From Deltaproteobacteria bacterium (GTDB lineage Bacteria; Desulfobacterota; BSN033; UBA1163), in NCBI GenBank assembly GCA_016875195.1, contig VGRY01000031.1, positions 1-43,858 of the forward strand: 43,858 nucleotides of DNA. Reading direction: 5' to 3'. This document shows, piece after piece, positions 15,898-24,175 of the stretch; the first letter of the stretch is position 1; each line of letters opens with the position of its first letter. The position numbers and the translations under genes are program-made. Below the pieces are notes generated by a model. That model made no database searches and was not told where the DNA came from. It was given only the letters and a program-made list of their open reading frames with translations.

Positions 15898-15993
15898 AAT
15901 ATTCTCCTTCTACCATTGCCCTTTTAGCGTTTCCTATTAACTCCACTTCAGATTGTTGAGTGTAAGTAAATTGAACACTCGTATAATATGGTC

Positions 15994-16506
15994 TTATGTT
16001 GATCCAGATTCCGACAGGATTTTCTTGGTTACGTTTAGGATCAATTGAAGTAAGCTGATGAAAGCCCCGAGGGGGACAGCTAAATAGGGCCAGAACATGG
16101 AGATATTCAGAGTACTTGTCGTTAGAATAGTTCTGCTCGTCATAAGATATCCTTGTTTTATAAGGATAATTAAGAAAAAGGCGATGAGCAAATCGACACA
16201 ATATTCTAAGACCTTTGATACCTTATAAGGCAGTTTCTGGACTATGAATTGGATGGCAATGTGTTCCCTTTTCCGCAAGGCGACGCTGATCGCTAAAAAC
16301 CCCAGCCAGAGCATTAAGAGACGTGCCAATTCCTCGGTCCATTCAAAGGGATTATAAATTATATAGCGGAAGATAATACCAAGAAGTGCGACCCCAATCA
16401 TAATCGCATAGATAAAAACGCAAAATGCAGCGGAAGTCATCTCAATAACATATCCTATTTTATCTGATACCTTTATGGCTTGAGCTCGCCATGACATATC
16501 CTGCAT
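15994..16506 (-). CDS. dctQ: TRAP transporter small permease (DctQ), second
   Basis: A 170-residue, four-segment membrane protein with the family block EELARLLMLWLGFLAISVAL followed by RKREHIAIQF. The first ATG is used because a GGGAGAG site lies five bases upstream; an ATG three codons later is possible. It lies 96 bp before dctM and 211 bp after dctP, looser spacing than in the first TRAP operon. Confidence 0.93.
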   Translation of the reverse strand: MQDMSWRAQAIKVSDKIGYVIEMTSAAFCVFIYAIMIGVALLGIIFRYIIYNPFEWTEELARLLMLWLGFLAISVALRKREHIAIQFIVQKLPYKVSKVLEYCVDLLIAFFLIILIKQGYLMTSRTILTTSTLNISMFWPYLAVPLGAFISLLQLILNVTKKILSESGST

Positions 16507-16717
16507 TTCACTCTCCCGACGACTATATGATTCGGATATCTCCTCTATAGAAGTTGAAATGAACCCTTAAGCTTGGCGCGATTGAGTGATTTAACACCCC
16601 AATGATGCAAGAGGCGACTAATTCCGCTCCTTGTGCAGCTTGCCAAAGACCCTGCAAAATCTTGCAAAAACAATTCGGTGTCTCAAGAAGAGGCCGTCAT
16701 ATAAATATCACATCTAT

Positions 16718-17758
16718 TTATAGATAGCCCAATTTCGTCTCTGCTTCTTTAATGACTCTCAAGAATTCATCCACCCACTTGGGATCCATTTGTGTCTTGA
16801 GCCAATCAAGACATGCTGGCCGAGCGAGCTTTTGAAATTCGAGAATCTCTTTATCAGAAAGGGCATACACATTCATCCCTCGTTCCCTTAACTCTCCGAT
16901 GCTCTTTTCCTCTAACAAAACGCTTAGCCCCCTCGATGTGGTTATTGCCGCCTTAGCGGCATCGCGAACGATCATCTTATCCTCAGGGGGAAGGGTGTCG
17001 TACCACTGCTTGTTACATACGAGCCACTGGACACCATATTGGGAGTTGACAATTGTCAGATGTTTCTGAACCTCATTCAATTTTGCCCAGCTGACAATAG
17101 AAATTGGATTTGTCTGTCCATGGACAACACCTGTCTGCAGAGCGGTGAATGTCTCAGGCCATGCGACAGGAATGGCACTTGCGCCGAGGGCTTTAAACAT
17201 AGTAACCTGCAAGGTGTCCATCCCCCGAAATTTGAGCCCCGCCATATCCGATGGGGTTCGTATCGGTTTAACGCTATTGGTGATGGCTAAATACGAATAT
17301 AAATCGACATTCGCAAGTCCTTTGATTCCTGTTTTTTCAGTGAAAGCGTCAAGTAGCTTTTGGCCAAACTTCCCTTCAAGGACTTCAACGGCAATCGCCT
17401 CGTTCCTAAATACGAAGGGGGCATTAAGAAGTAAAGCGGTTGGAAAAATTCTAAATAACCCTCCCATGGATGCCGCATGGACTTGAATCACGTTATTTTT
17501 CACGGCCTCCATCATGTCTATCTCTTTCCCTAACGTCCCGGCTGGATAGATTTCGACTTGAAACCTACCGCTGCTTCTCTTTTCGAGTATATGCTTGAAG
17601 GCAGTAGCGGCAGCATGAATGGCATCATCAAAGGGTTTTGGAGGTCCTAAGTGCGCGTACTTCACCTTCGAAGGCTTTTCTGCGGCCAGAGTGACGGTCA
17701 AAGGAAGAGCTAACAAAATAGATATTATTATTACAGCATAAATCGTTCTTTTTTTCAT
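16718..17758 (-). CDS. dctP: TRAP periplasmic binding protein (DctP), second
   Basis: A 346-residue binding protein. The ATG at 17758 has an AGGAGG site and begins a signal peptide (KKRTIYAVIIISILLALPL, cleavage near TLAAEK); the longer frame start at 17836 is rejected. The AGLKFRGMDTLQV segment carries the arginine that normally holds a substrate carboxylate, and AWPETFTALQTGVVHGQTNP is typical of the family. Its neighbours, a D-amino-acid deacylase and an opine-dehydrogenase-like enzyme, suggest an N-acyl- or N-carboxyalkyl-amino acid as ligand. Confidence 0.94.
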   Translation of the reverse strand: MKKRTIYAVIIISILLALPLTVTLAAEKPSKVKYAHLGPPKPFDDAIHAAATAFKHILEKRSSGRFQVEIYPAGTLGKEIDMMEAVKNNVIQVHAASMGGLFRIFPTALLLNAPFVFRNEAIAVEVLEGKFGQKLLDAFTEKTGIKGLANVDLYSYLAITNSVKPIRTPSDMAGLKFRGMDTLQVTMFKALGASAIPVAWPETFTALQTGVVHGQTNPISIVSWAKLNEVQKHLTIVNSQYGVQWLVCNKQWYDTLPPEDKMIVRDAAKAAITTSRGLSVLLEEKSIGELRERGMNVYALSDKEILEFQKLARPACLDWLKTQMDPKWVDEFLRVIKEAETKLGYL

Positions 17759-17867
17759 GTTATCCTCCTGTTTTAATAACGAAATCTTCTGATAAAGAGT
17801 GGAACTTTTTGAAAAATCCACTTTATTGATATTCATCCCTGTCTCATTGTTCCAGTTTCACCTCCTT

Positions 17868-19484
17868 TCACGGCTTTTTGTGCCTTAATACCTTTCCTGA
17901 AGTCGCACCCATCACCTTCCCGTTGTCCACCGCAATTTCTCCGTTTACTAGGACGTAGCTTATGCCTTCGGGTTTTTGTTTCGGGTCTTCATAAGTTGAC
18001 TTATCTATGATTGTCTTGGGATTGAAAATAACAATATCTGCATCGAATCCCTCTTTCAATAATCCCTTTTTCTTCACTCGGAATGTCTGTGCGGGAAGGG
18101 AGGTCATCTTCCTAATTGCTTCCTCGAGGCTCAAAGGGCCTTTCTCTCTGACGTATCTCCCAAGTACCTTTGGGAACGTTCCGGTGAACCTCGGGTGAAC
18201 CTTGCTCACTCCAAAGCCGGGAATCCCGTCTGTTCCGATCATTGTGAAGGGGCTTTGTATGATTCTTTTGATGTCTTCCTCACTCATCACAAAAAGGATT
18301 ATGATAGTACCTCTTTTTTCCTCAACAACAAGGTCAAAGATCACGTCATAAGGACTTTTATTTTCTCTTTTTGCTATGTCAGCAATGGACCTACCAATAT
18401 AATCGTGATGGTTTGGGGATGCTGAGATGACCAGATTTTCAAAACCTGCTCCTTTTATTAAATTTTCCCATTGTCCCTCTCCGCCTTTTTCAATCTCTGC
18501 AATTACCTCCCGCCGAATGGTCGGATCCTTCAACTTTTCTGAAAATACCTCCGGGCCATCCGACAAGATGCTTGGTGGAAGAACTGCAGCCAGGAAGGTA
18601 CTTCCGGCTCTGTAGGGATACTGGTCACAGGTTATTTCAACCCCTCGAGCTCTCGCCTCTGCCATCATCTTCAGTGTTTCAACGCTCTTGCCCCAATTGT
18701 TCTTGCCGATTACCTTGTGGTGTGCAACATGGACTGGTATGTTTGCTTCTTCACCAATTTTTATAGCTTCGGTTAGGGCGGGAATTAGCGAATCACCCTC
18801 GCTTCGAATATGAGATGCATAGATGCCATTAAATTGACTGGCGACTTTGCTGAGCTCAATGATTTCATCTGTCCCCGCATAATTTCCTGGTGCATAGATG
18901 AGGCCGGTTGATATCCCCCAAGCACCATCTCCCATCGCATTCGCGACCAACTCCTTCATCCTCTTTAGTTCGGAATCTGTTGGCACACGGTTCGCTGAAC
19001 CCAATACTGCGATTCTAACAGTGGAATGACCGACCAAGGGAAGAATATTGATTCCCGGTTTTAGGTCTTCGAGCTTTCTCAAGTAATCATCAAAAGAACG
19101 GATTTCCAAATCTTCTTCCGATAAGTGTTCCCCACCCATCACCCTCAAGGTGTCTTTAATATCCGTCCTGTGGTCCTCTGATATGGGCGTCATGGAAAAA
19201 CCACAATTCCCAATCACTATTGTAGTAACCCCCTGTAATATCTTCTCGTCGCAGGTGGGATTGATCAGAAGATATAGATCATCATGGCTATGTGTATCAA
19301 CAAACCCTGGGCTTACTATTGAGCCATCAGCCTGGATAACCCGTTGCGAACCCTTTTGATTAATCTCCCTATTGATCCGGATAATTTGTCCGTTTGCTAT
19401 TCCAATATCTGCCCTGTAATATGGATTTCCTGTTCCATCTATTAAATGACCATTTTTTATTAATAGGTCAAATTGTTCTTGCAT
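17868..19484 (-). CDS. N-acyl-D-amino-acid deacylase family amidohydrolase
   Basis: A 538-residue cytosolic amidohydrolase. The metal site H-x-H is at residues 65 and 67 (GFVDTHSHDD). IGNCGFS supplies the cysteine typical of D-aminoacylases, YASHIRSEG and VAHHKVIGKNNWG the further histidines, and GTDGIPGFG the catalytic aspartate. The family hydrolyses N-acyl-D-amino acids or related N-substituted amino acids. It lies between the binding-protein gene and the opine-dehydrogenase-like gene on one strand, so it likely acts on the imported compound. D-hydantoinase-like activity is an alternative. Confidence 0.9.
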   Translation of the reverse strand: MQEQFDLLIKNGHLIDGTGNPYYRADIGIANGQIIRINREINQKGSQRVIQADGSIVSPGFVDTHSHDDLYLLINPTCDEKILQGVTTIVIGNCGFSMTPISEDHRTDIKDTLRVMGGEHLSEEDLEIRSFDDYLRKLEDLKPGINILPLVGHSTVRIAVLGSANRVPTDSELKRMKELVANAMGDGAWGISTGLIYAPGNYAGTDEIIELSKVASQFNGIYASHIRSEGDSLIPALTEAIKIGEEANIPVHVAHHKVIGKNNWGKSVETLKMMAEARARGVEITCDQYPYRAGSTFLAAVLPPSILSDGPEVFSEKLKDPTIRREVIAEIEKGGEGQWENLIKGAGFENLVISASPNHHDYIGRSIADIAKRENKSPYDVIFDLVVEEKRGTIIILFVMSEEDIKRIIQSPFTMIGTDGIPGFGVSKVHPRFTGTFPKVLGRYVREKGPLSLEEAIRKMTSLPAQTFRVKKKGLLKEGFDADIVIFNPKTIIDKSTYEDPKQKPEGISYVLVNGEIAVDNGKVMGATSGKVLRHKKP

Positions 19485-19625
19485 TTTTAGCCTCTACAAA
19501 GTTGTGTTCGGAGTCCTTTTTGAAAAAATTGTTTATTTGCAAAAATCATTACTTTTTTTCTTGATTTGTTAAACACGCTTATGGAGTAGTTAACTTTAAT
19601 GATCAAATCCCTTCTTCTCCGGCCA

Positions 19626-20810
19626 TTATGATGGCCTTACCCCCTCCCTCACATATCTGACTATTTGCTCTTTATTTAATTCTTCAATGCCCAGTTCTTT
19701 TAAAGATATTCCCTCTTTGAGAAAATCTCGTTTACACGTTATCGATCCTATCCGTATCAGCGATTCTATGATTGGAACCTCTACCCCAATTTTTTGGGCA
19801 AGACGGTATCGTACGACTGCTCCCACTGGTATATCCTCAGTAAAATAGCGATGTTCAACGGAATCAGGTCCAACGATTGGTGGAAGAACGACATCTGCAA
19901 ATGGAACCCAATATTCTATGCCCATGATGCTGCCCTTCCAGAAGAATTGGTCCTCTCGGTGTTCAATAATCTTTATTCCCATGGCGTCTGCGATCCTTCT
20001 CTCCTCTTGATAAAAGGCTAACTGAACCCTGGATACTGCAGGACTCATTCCATATTTGTACATGGAGTATTTGCCACTCGGAATACCTAAGATGCCCTCC
20101 ATTTCTGAGACCTCCATGGCACCCACATTGAGGATTGACCCAGGAATATGAACAGCCGGATTTGGGTTGGAAAGGTCAACTCCAATGATTGTGTCTCCCC
20201 TTTTAAGCTCCACGGCTCCATCGAAAGCAGGAATTCCCTTTAAGATCTCAAAGAATTTATCTCCGTCCTTGCTTGGAAGGGCATCACAGAGGAGATTGCG
20301 AATCCTGATAATACAATCAAGCTTGCCAGGCTCAATTATTCTCACGCCGTATGGCATGGAACTCCATCCACCAATCATGACATTTATATTAATTCTTTTT
20401 TCACGCACCATATTCTTGAGGATTAAGGATCCGAAGTTATCCGGGAATATGCTTATCACCTGGTTGTCCTCAAGGCATGGAATCATTTTTTCAAAGAATG
20501 CTTTGTGGCCCTTTGCCGGAATGGCAACAATCACTAAACCAGCCCCTTTGAGCGCCTCAGTTATCTCCGTAGTTACAACATCAACCTTGGCAACACCTGT
20601 TCTCCTGAACCATTTGAAATTAAGCTGTTTGCCTCCAAGCTCTATCTCATGCGTCTTCAAAACATCTCCCAAACTTTCCATTGCGAGTTCTGGGAGTTCA
20701 TAAAGGCGTACATTATGTCCTGATAGAGTAAACTCCGCAGCGAAAGTCTGGGCACAGGCACCTCCACCTAAAATCGCAACGGGCTTCTTCAATATTTCAT
20801 TCCCATCCAT
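19626..20810 (-). CDS. Opine (octopine/nopaline) dehydrogenase family
   Basis: A 394-residue NAD(P)-dependent enzyme. The N-terminal Rossmann motif is at about 12-30 (AILGGGACAQTFAAEFTLSG). The C-terminal domain has NPAVHIPGSILNVG, whose histidine matches the catalytic histidine of octopine dehydrogenase, and GMSPAVSRVQ. Family members interconvert an amino acid plus a 2-oxoacid with an N-(carboxyalkyl)amino acid. In a catabolic setting it would oxidise an opine to amino acid and 2-oxoacid. A strong GGGGGAGGC site precedes the start. The ketopantoate-reductase fold is related, so substrate assignment is tentative. Confidence 0.86.
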   Translation of the reverse strand: MDGNEILKKPVAILGGGACAQTFAAEFTLSGHNVRLYELPELAMESLGDVLKTHEIELGGKQLNFKWFRRTGVAKVDVVTTEITEALKGAGLVIVAIPAKGHKAFFEKMIPCLEDNQVISIFPDNFGSLILKNMVREKRININVMIGGWSSMPYGVRIIEPGKLDCIIRIRNLLCDALPSKDGDKFFEILKGIPAFDGAVELKRGDTIIGVDLSNPNPAVHIPGSILNVGAMEVSEMEGILGIPSGKYSMYKYGMSPAVSRVQLAFYQEERRIADAMGIKIIEHREDQFFWKGSIMGIEYWVPFADVVLPPIVGPDSVEHRYFTEDIPVGAVVRYRLAQKIGVEVPIIESLIRIGSITCKRDFLKEGISLKELGIEELNKEQIVRYVREGVRPS

Positions 20811-20875
20811 ATTTGCCTCCCCCTCATCTCTTCTTTTCTCATCGAAACCACTATTTGAACTTGTTAGACATACCC

Positions 20876-21613
20876 CTATTTCTTAATCTTGTTGAATTGA
20901 TTCCTGAAAAATTTTTCTTCCTCTGCATGAATTTCCATCGCCTTGTCAATAGCTCTCAAGTCCTTTGATTTTATGGCCTTTAAAAGAATCTTGTTTGATT
21001 CAAGAAGCTTGGAGGGTCCTTCTTGAAATATTTCACCCAAAATTGGGACATATCCTTTGAGGAGGATATCTTGAAATAGTCCCCAAACTATGTAAAATAT
21101 CTTGTTTTTTGTAATTAGGGATAATTCTTTGTGAAACTCTACAGCGATAGGAAAATATGCATGAATATCACTGGAACAAGATTCCATCTTTTTTATAATT
21201 CGATCCAACTTTTCAAGATCACTTTTGTTTGCATTGGCAGCGACAGAATGAGCTATCCCAAGTTCTATGTACTTTCGGACTTCCCATAAGTCTCTGATGG
21301 TCTTTTCTTCGACCTTGATTAACCATGAAAGCTGCTCTCGCATAGCTTCCATATATTGCGTAATATCACACTCTTTTACGATAGATCCCCTCTTGCCAGT
21401 ATTAACTTCGATTAAACCCATAATACTAAGAGTTCGTAGTGCCTCTCGAATTGTGGGTCGGCCCACATTGAACATTTCACACAGCTCTCGCTCGCCAGGT
21501 AGTTTATCCCCTGGTTGCAGCTTCCCATCGAAAATGGGTTGTTTGATTTGGTCAGCCACCTCTTCGCAAAGGCGGATCTTTTTAAGTGGTTTAAATGAAA
21601 GGGGTTTTTGCAT
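20876..21613 (-). CDS. GntR-family regulator, FadR/FCD type
   Basis: A 245-residue repressor: winged helix at about 10-80 (LPGERELCEMFNVGRPTIRE) and an all-helical FCD ligand domain at about 95-235 with histidines that could hold a metal (EFHKEL, then EIHAEE). FCD regulators usually sense organic acids. It is the first gene of the minus-strand opine/deacylase/TRAP cluster. The perfect dyad ATGGTAATACCAT sits on its own -10 box, so autorepression and co-control of the cluster are likely. Confidence 0.92.
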   Translation of the reverse strand: MQKPLSFKPLKKIRLCEEVADQIKQPIFDGKLQPGDKLPGERELCEMFNVGRPTIREALRTLSIMGLIEVNTGKRGSIVKECDITQYMEAMREQLSWLIKVEEKTIRDLWEVRKYIELGIAHSVAANANKSDLEKLDRIIKKMESCSSDIHAYFPIAVEFHKELSLITKNKIFYIVWGLFQDILLKGYVPILGEIFQEGPSKLLESNKILLKAIKSKDLRAIDKAMEIHAEEEKFFRNQFNKIKK

Positions 21614-21641
21614 TTTCTTCCTCTTTTTGTATTATTGGATT

Positions 21642-21654
21642 ATGGTAATACCAT
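21642..21654. promoter_or_regulatory. FadR-like operator
   Basis: ATGGTAATACCAT is a perfect 13-bp palindrome containing TGGTnnnACCA, the known operator form for FadR-type GntR proteins. It overlaps the -10 box of the gntR promoter. Confidence 0.75.
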
Positions 21655-21673
21655 TTTCTTATTCTTTTGTCAA
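21645..21673 (-). promoter_or_regulatory. Promoter of gntR and its cluster
   Basis: On the minus strand TTGACA (21673-21668), a 17-bp spacer and TATTAC (21650-21645). The -35 box is consensus. The operator covers the -10 box. Confidence 0.7.
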
Positions 21674-21753
21674 GCTTTTTTACAAATATTTTGAAATCTT
21701 GATTTTTCACATAGCCTCTGTTAATTTTCTTTACTACGAAATGAGGCGAGACT

Positions 21754-22665
21754 ATGAAGACGGTGATCATTGGTGCGGGTGCAATGGGTAGCCTCTTCGG
21801 AGGACTCCTCTCCCATTCCGGACAGGAGGTTTGGCTTGTCGATGTCTGGAAAGAACATATCGATGCCATCTGTTCAAAAGGCCTTGCCATCGAGAAAAAG
21901 GGAACAACCCGAAACATTTCAATCAACGCTACCACGGATGTTCGATCCATAGGAAAAGCCGACCTCATCCTCTATTTTGTCAAAACCTACCATTCTGAAA
22001 AAGCCGTCTCAGACTCCTTGATTCTTAAGAAAGATGATACCCTCTTCCTCACCCTTCAGAACGGCCTGGGCAATGAAGAAGTCATCTGTAAACAGATTGA
22101 CCGAAAGAACGTGATCTTGGGTGTGACGGGTCAGGGGGCAACCCTGCTGGGTCCTGGAAGTATTCGTCACGCAGGATGGGGAAAAACCTATGTAGGGGAA
22201 TTGAATGGGAAGGTAACAGGTCGTATCAACCAGGTCGTCCAGATGTTTTGTAAGGCCGGGATAGAAACAGAGGTCTCGACACGCATTAACGACCTCGTCT
22301 GGGAGAAACTCCTCGTCAATGTCGGTATCAATGCCCTGGCTGCCCTCCTTGGAATAAAGAACGGACAACTTTTAGATCATCCCGAAACATTGAGATTGAT
22401 GGAAACTCTTGTTTCAGAAGCTGTGGAAGTTGCCAAAAAAAAGGGGGTTCGAATTGAGGCAAATCCAATTGATCGAGTGAAAGCAGTGATTGAGGCGACC
22501 CGGGAGAATCGCTGTTCCATGGGGCAGGATCTTGACCGCAAGCGGAAGACGGAGATCGATACCATCAACGGAGCCGTGGTAAGAGAGGCAGAACGTCTCG
22601 GGATTTCTGTGCCCTATAACCGGATGATTACCGATTTGATTAAAGTAATTGAAAAAACTTTTTAA
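21754..22665 (+). CDS. panE: 2-dehydropantoate 2-reductase
   Basis: A 303-residue NADPH-dependent ketopantoate reductase, the usual length. IIGAGAMGSLFGGLLSHSG forms the nucleotide site at about 5-23. VWEKLLVNVGINALAALLG carries the catalytic lysine and NRCSMGQDL followed by KTEIDTINGAV the substrate-binding region with the conserved glutamate. It acts in pantothenate and CoA synthesis and is followed by panB, separated only by repeat R3. An AGGCGAG site precedes the ATG. It is divergent from gntR. Confidence 0.93.
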   Translation: MKTVIIGAGAMGSLFGGLLSHSGQEVWLVDVWKEHIDAICSKGLAIEKKGTTRNISINATTDVRSIGKADLILYFVKTYHSEKAVSDSLILKKDDTLFLTLQNGLGNEEVICKQIDRKNVILGVTGQGATLLGPGSIRHAGWGKTYVGELNGKVTGRINQVVQMFCKAGIETEVSTRINDLVWEKLLVNVGINALAALLGIKNGQLLDHPETLRLMETLVSEAVEVAKKKGVRIEANPIDRVKAVIEATRENRCSMGQDLDRKRKTEIDTINGAVVREAERLGISVPYNRMITDLIKVIEKTF

Positions 22666-22666
22666 A

Positions 22667-22801
22667 TACGAAGCACGAAATCCGAATTTCGAAACAATAC
22701 CAAATTTTCAAAATTTAAAACTTTAAGATAGTCTTGTTTGGAACATTGGACTTTTGGTCATTTGAGATTGTTTCGAATTTCGATATTCGAGTTTCGAGTT
22801 T
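22667..22801. repeat. Interspersed palindromic repeat R3
   Basis: Third copy of the R family, about 135 bp, between panE and panB. It starts one base after the panE stop and ends just before the panB ribosome site. It creates a false 25-codon extension of panB. Confidence 0.75.
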
Positions 22802-22812
22802 TGGAGGTAAAG

Positions 22813-23649
22813 ATGGATCGTAAAAAAATAACCCCTGTAGATCTTCAGACGATGAAGAATGAGGGAAAGAAGTTCTCAATGCTCACAGCCTATGACTATC
22901 CCATGGCGCTTCTCGAAGATCGTGCCGGAATCGAAGTGATCCTCGTGGGGGATTCTCTGGGGATGACGGTTCTGGGTTATGAGAATACCATACCGGTCAC
23001 CATGGAGGAGATGATTCATCATACCAAGGCCGTCACCCGGGGATCAAAATATGCGCTCATCATCGGCGATATGCCCTTCATGTCCTACAACACGTCGGAG
23101 CAGGATGCCATTTACAATGCCGGCCGATTTATGAAAGAGGGCAAGGCCGATGCCATCAAGCTCGAAGGCGGCGTCAGCGTCAAAGAGATCGTGAGGGCCA
23201 TTGTGAAGGCAGGTATTCCAGTGATGGGCCATATCGGTTTGACTCCTCAGACCATCTCCATGCTCGGAGGATTCAAGGTTCAGGGTAAGGATGCTCAGGC
23301 CGCCCAGAAGATTATAGATGATGCCTTAGAGCTTGAAGATGCAGGAGCTTTTTCAGTTCTGCTTGAAGCTGTTCCCGCTCCCATCGCCCAGAAGGTGACA
23401 GAGCGTTTGAAGGTCCCCACTATCGGAATCGGTGCAGGTGTCCACTGCGATGGCCAGGTTCTGGTGGTTCATGATATGCTCGGCCTCTTCGATCGCTTTA
23501 CCCCCAAGTTTGCCAAACGATACGTCAATCTGAGCGAACAGATGTTGAAGGCTTTTGATGCATACCGGGAAGACGTGTTGAAGGGAGTCTTCCCAACAGA
23601 CCAGCACAGTTTCCATATCGATGAGAAAGAATTAGGAAAGGTGAAATAA
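22813..23649 (+). CDS. panB: 3-methyl-2-oxobutanoate hydroxymethyltransferase
   Basis: A 278-residue TIM-barrel enzyme that makes ketopantoate from 2-oxoisovalerate. Signatures include VGDSLGMTVLGYENTIPVTM (metal-binding aspartate), GGFKVQGKD and GIGAGVHCDGQVLVVHDMLG. The start was set at 22813, preceded by TTGGAGGT; the longer frame from 22738 is encoded by repeat R3. PanE and PanB catalyse consecutive steps. panC and panD are not in the window. Confidence 0.95.
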   Translation: MDRKKITPVDLQTMKNEGKKFSMLTAYDYPMALLEDRAGIEVILVGDSLGMTVLGYENTIPVTMEEMIHHTKAVTRGSKYALIIGDMPFMSYNTSEQDAIYNAGRFMKEGKADAIKLEGGVSVKEIVRAIVKAGIPVMGHIGLTPQTISMLGGFKVQGKDAQAAQKIIDDALELEDAGAFSVLLEAVPAPIAQKVTERLKVPTIGIGAGVHCDGQVLVVHDMLGLFDRFTPKFAKRYVNLSEQMLKAFDAYREDVLKGVFPTDQHSFHIDEKELGKVK

Positions 23650-23716
23650 AAGGTGAAATAAATCTTGAATTTGGAAGTGGATTGGTGTAATTTAATCTCC
23701 AAAAGGAGGTGATCGT

Positions 23717-23950
23717 ATGCCGATCTCTGCTTATGTCTTCATCGAATGTACTGCGGGGACTGCCAGGGATGTAGCCAGAGAGGCCTCCAAGATCCAGGGG
23801 GTGAAGCGTGCCAACGCGACAACTGGCCCCTATGATATCATCGCCCTGGTCGAGGCCCCGGACATTAACATCCTTGGCGACTTCATTGTCACCAAAATCC
23901 AGGGTCTTTCAGGCGTATTGAGAACCCAGACGAATGTTATTGTCGATTGA
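23717..23950 (+). CDS. Lone Lrp/AsnC ligand-sensing domain
   Basis: A 77-residue protein made only of the RAM/AsnC effector fold (AYVFIECTAGTARDVARE, then GPYDIIALVEAP). It lacks a DNA-binding domain. Stand-alone versions form ring-like oligomers and bind small molecules such as amino acids; whether this one partners a full Lrp protein is unknown. The ribosome site AAAAGGAGGTGATC is close to the ideal anti-16S match, suggesting high expression. It follows panB by 67 bp. Confidence 0.9.
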   Translation: MPISAYVFIECTAGTARDVAREASKIQGVKRANATTGPYDIIALVEAPDINILGDFIVTKIQGLSGVLRTQTNVIVD

Positions 23951-23975
23951 TGGGAGAATCAGGTCAACCCTAAAG

Positions 23976-23994
23976 CCTGCCTGCCGCAGGCAGG
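23976..23994. terminator. GC-rich hairpin after AsnC-like gene
   Basis: CCTGCCTG, loop CCG, CAGGCAGG, with outer AACCC/GGGTT arms (interrupted by a 5-base bulge) extending it. No T-run follows, so an intrinsic terminator is only possible. A related CCTGCC/GGCAGG hairpin lies at 32149-32164. Confidence 0.4.
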
Positions 23995-24073
23995 GGTTGA
24001 GTTACAGTTCAATGATTAAGTGTAGCTCAAGACTTTAGCCTTGACTTACTTCGGACAGAAAGGGGGTGAATCC

Positions 24074-24166
24074 ATGGGAAGCGTCGTTAAGAAGAGACGA
24101 AAAAAGATGGCTAAACATAAACACAAAAAGAGACTCGACAGGGATCGTCATAAGAAAAAGAAATAA
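24074..24166 (+). CDS. bS22/COX24-like 30-residue basic protein
   Basis: ATG at 24074, TAA at 24164. The 30-residue product begins MGSVVKKRRKKMAKHKHKKR and is almost wholly Lys, Arg and His. This opening closely resembles the AURKAIP1/COX24 domain of the small ribosomal protein bS22 of actinobacteria and mitochondrial mS38. An AAAGGGGGTG site precedes the start. It probably binds 16S rRNA. The M50 protease gene begins 9 bp after its stop. Confidence 0.8.
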   Translation: MGSVVKKRRKKMAKHKHKKRLDRDRHKKKK

Positions 24167-24175
24167 TTTCTTTTC

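Noticed and set aside
22738-22812. N-terminal extension of PanB
   Set aside because: Encoded by repeat R3; TTGGAGGT precedes the ATG at 22813 and the family starts there.
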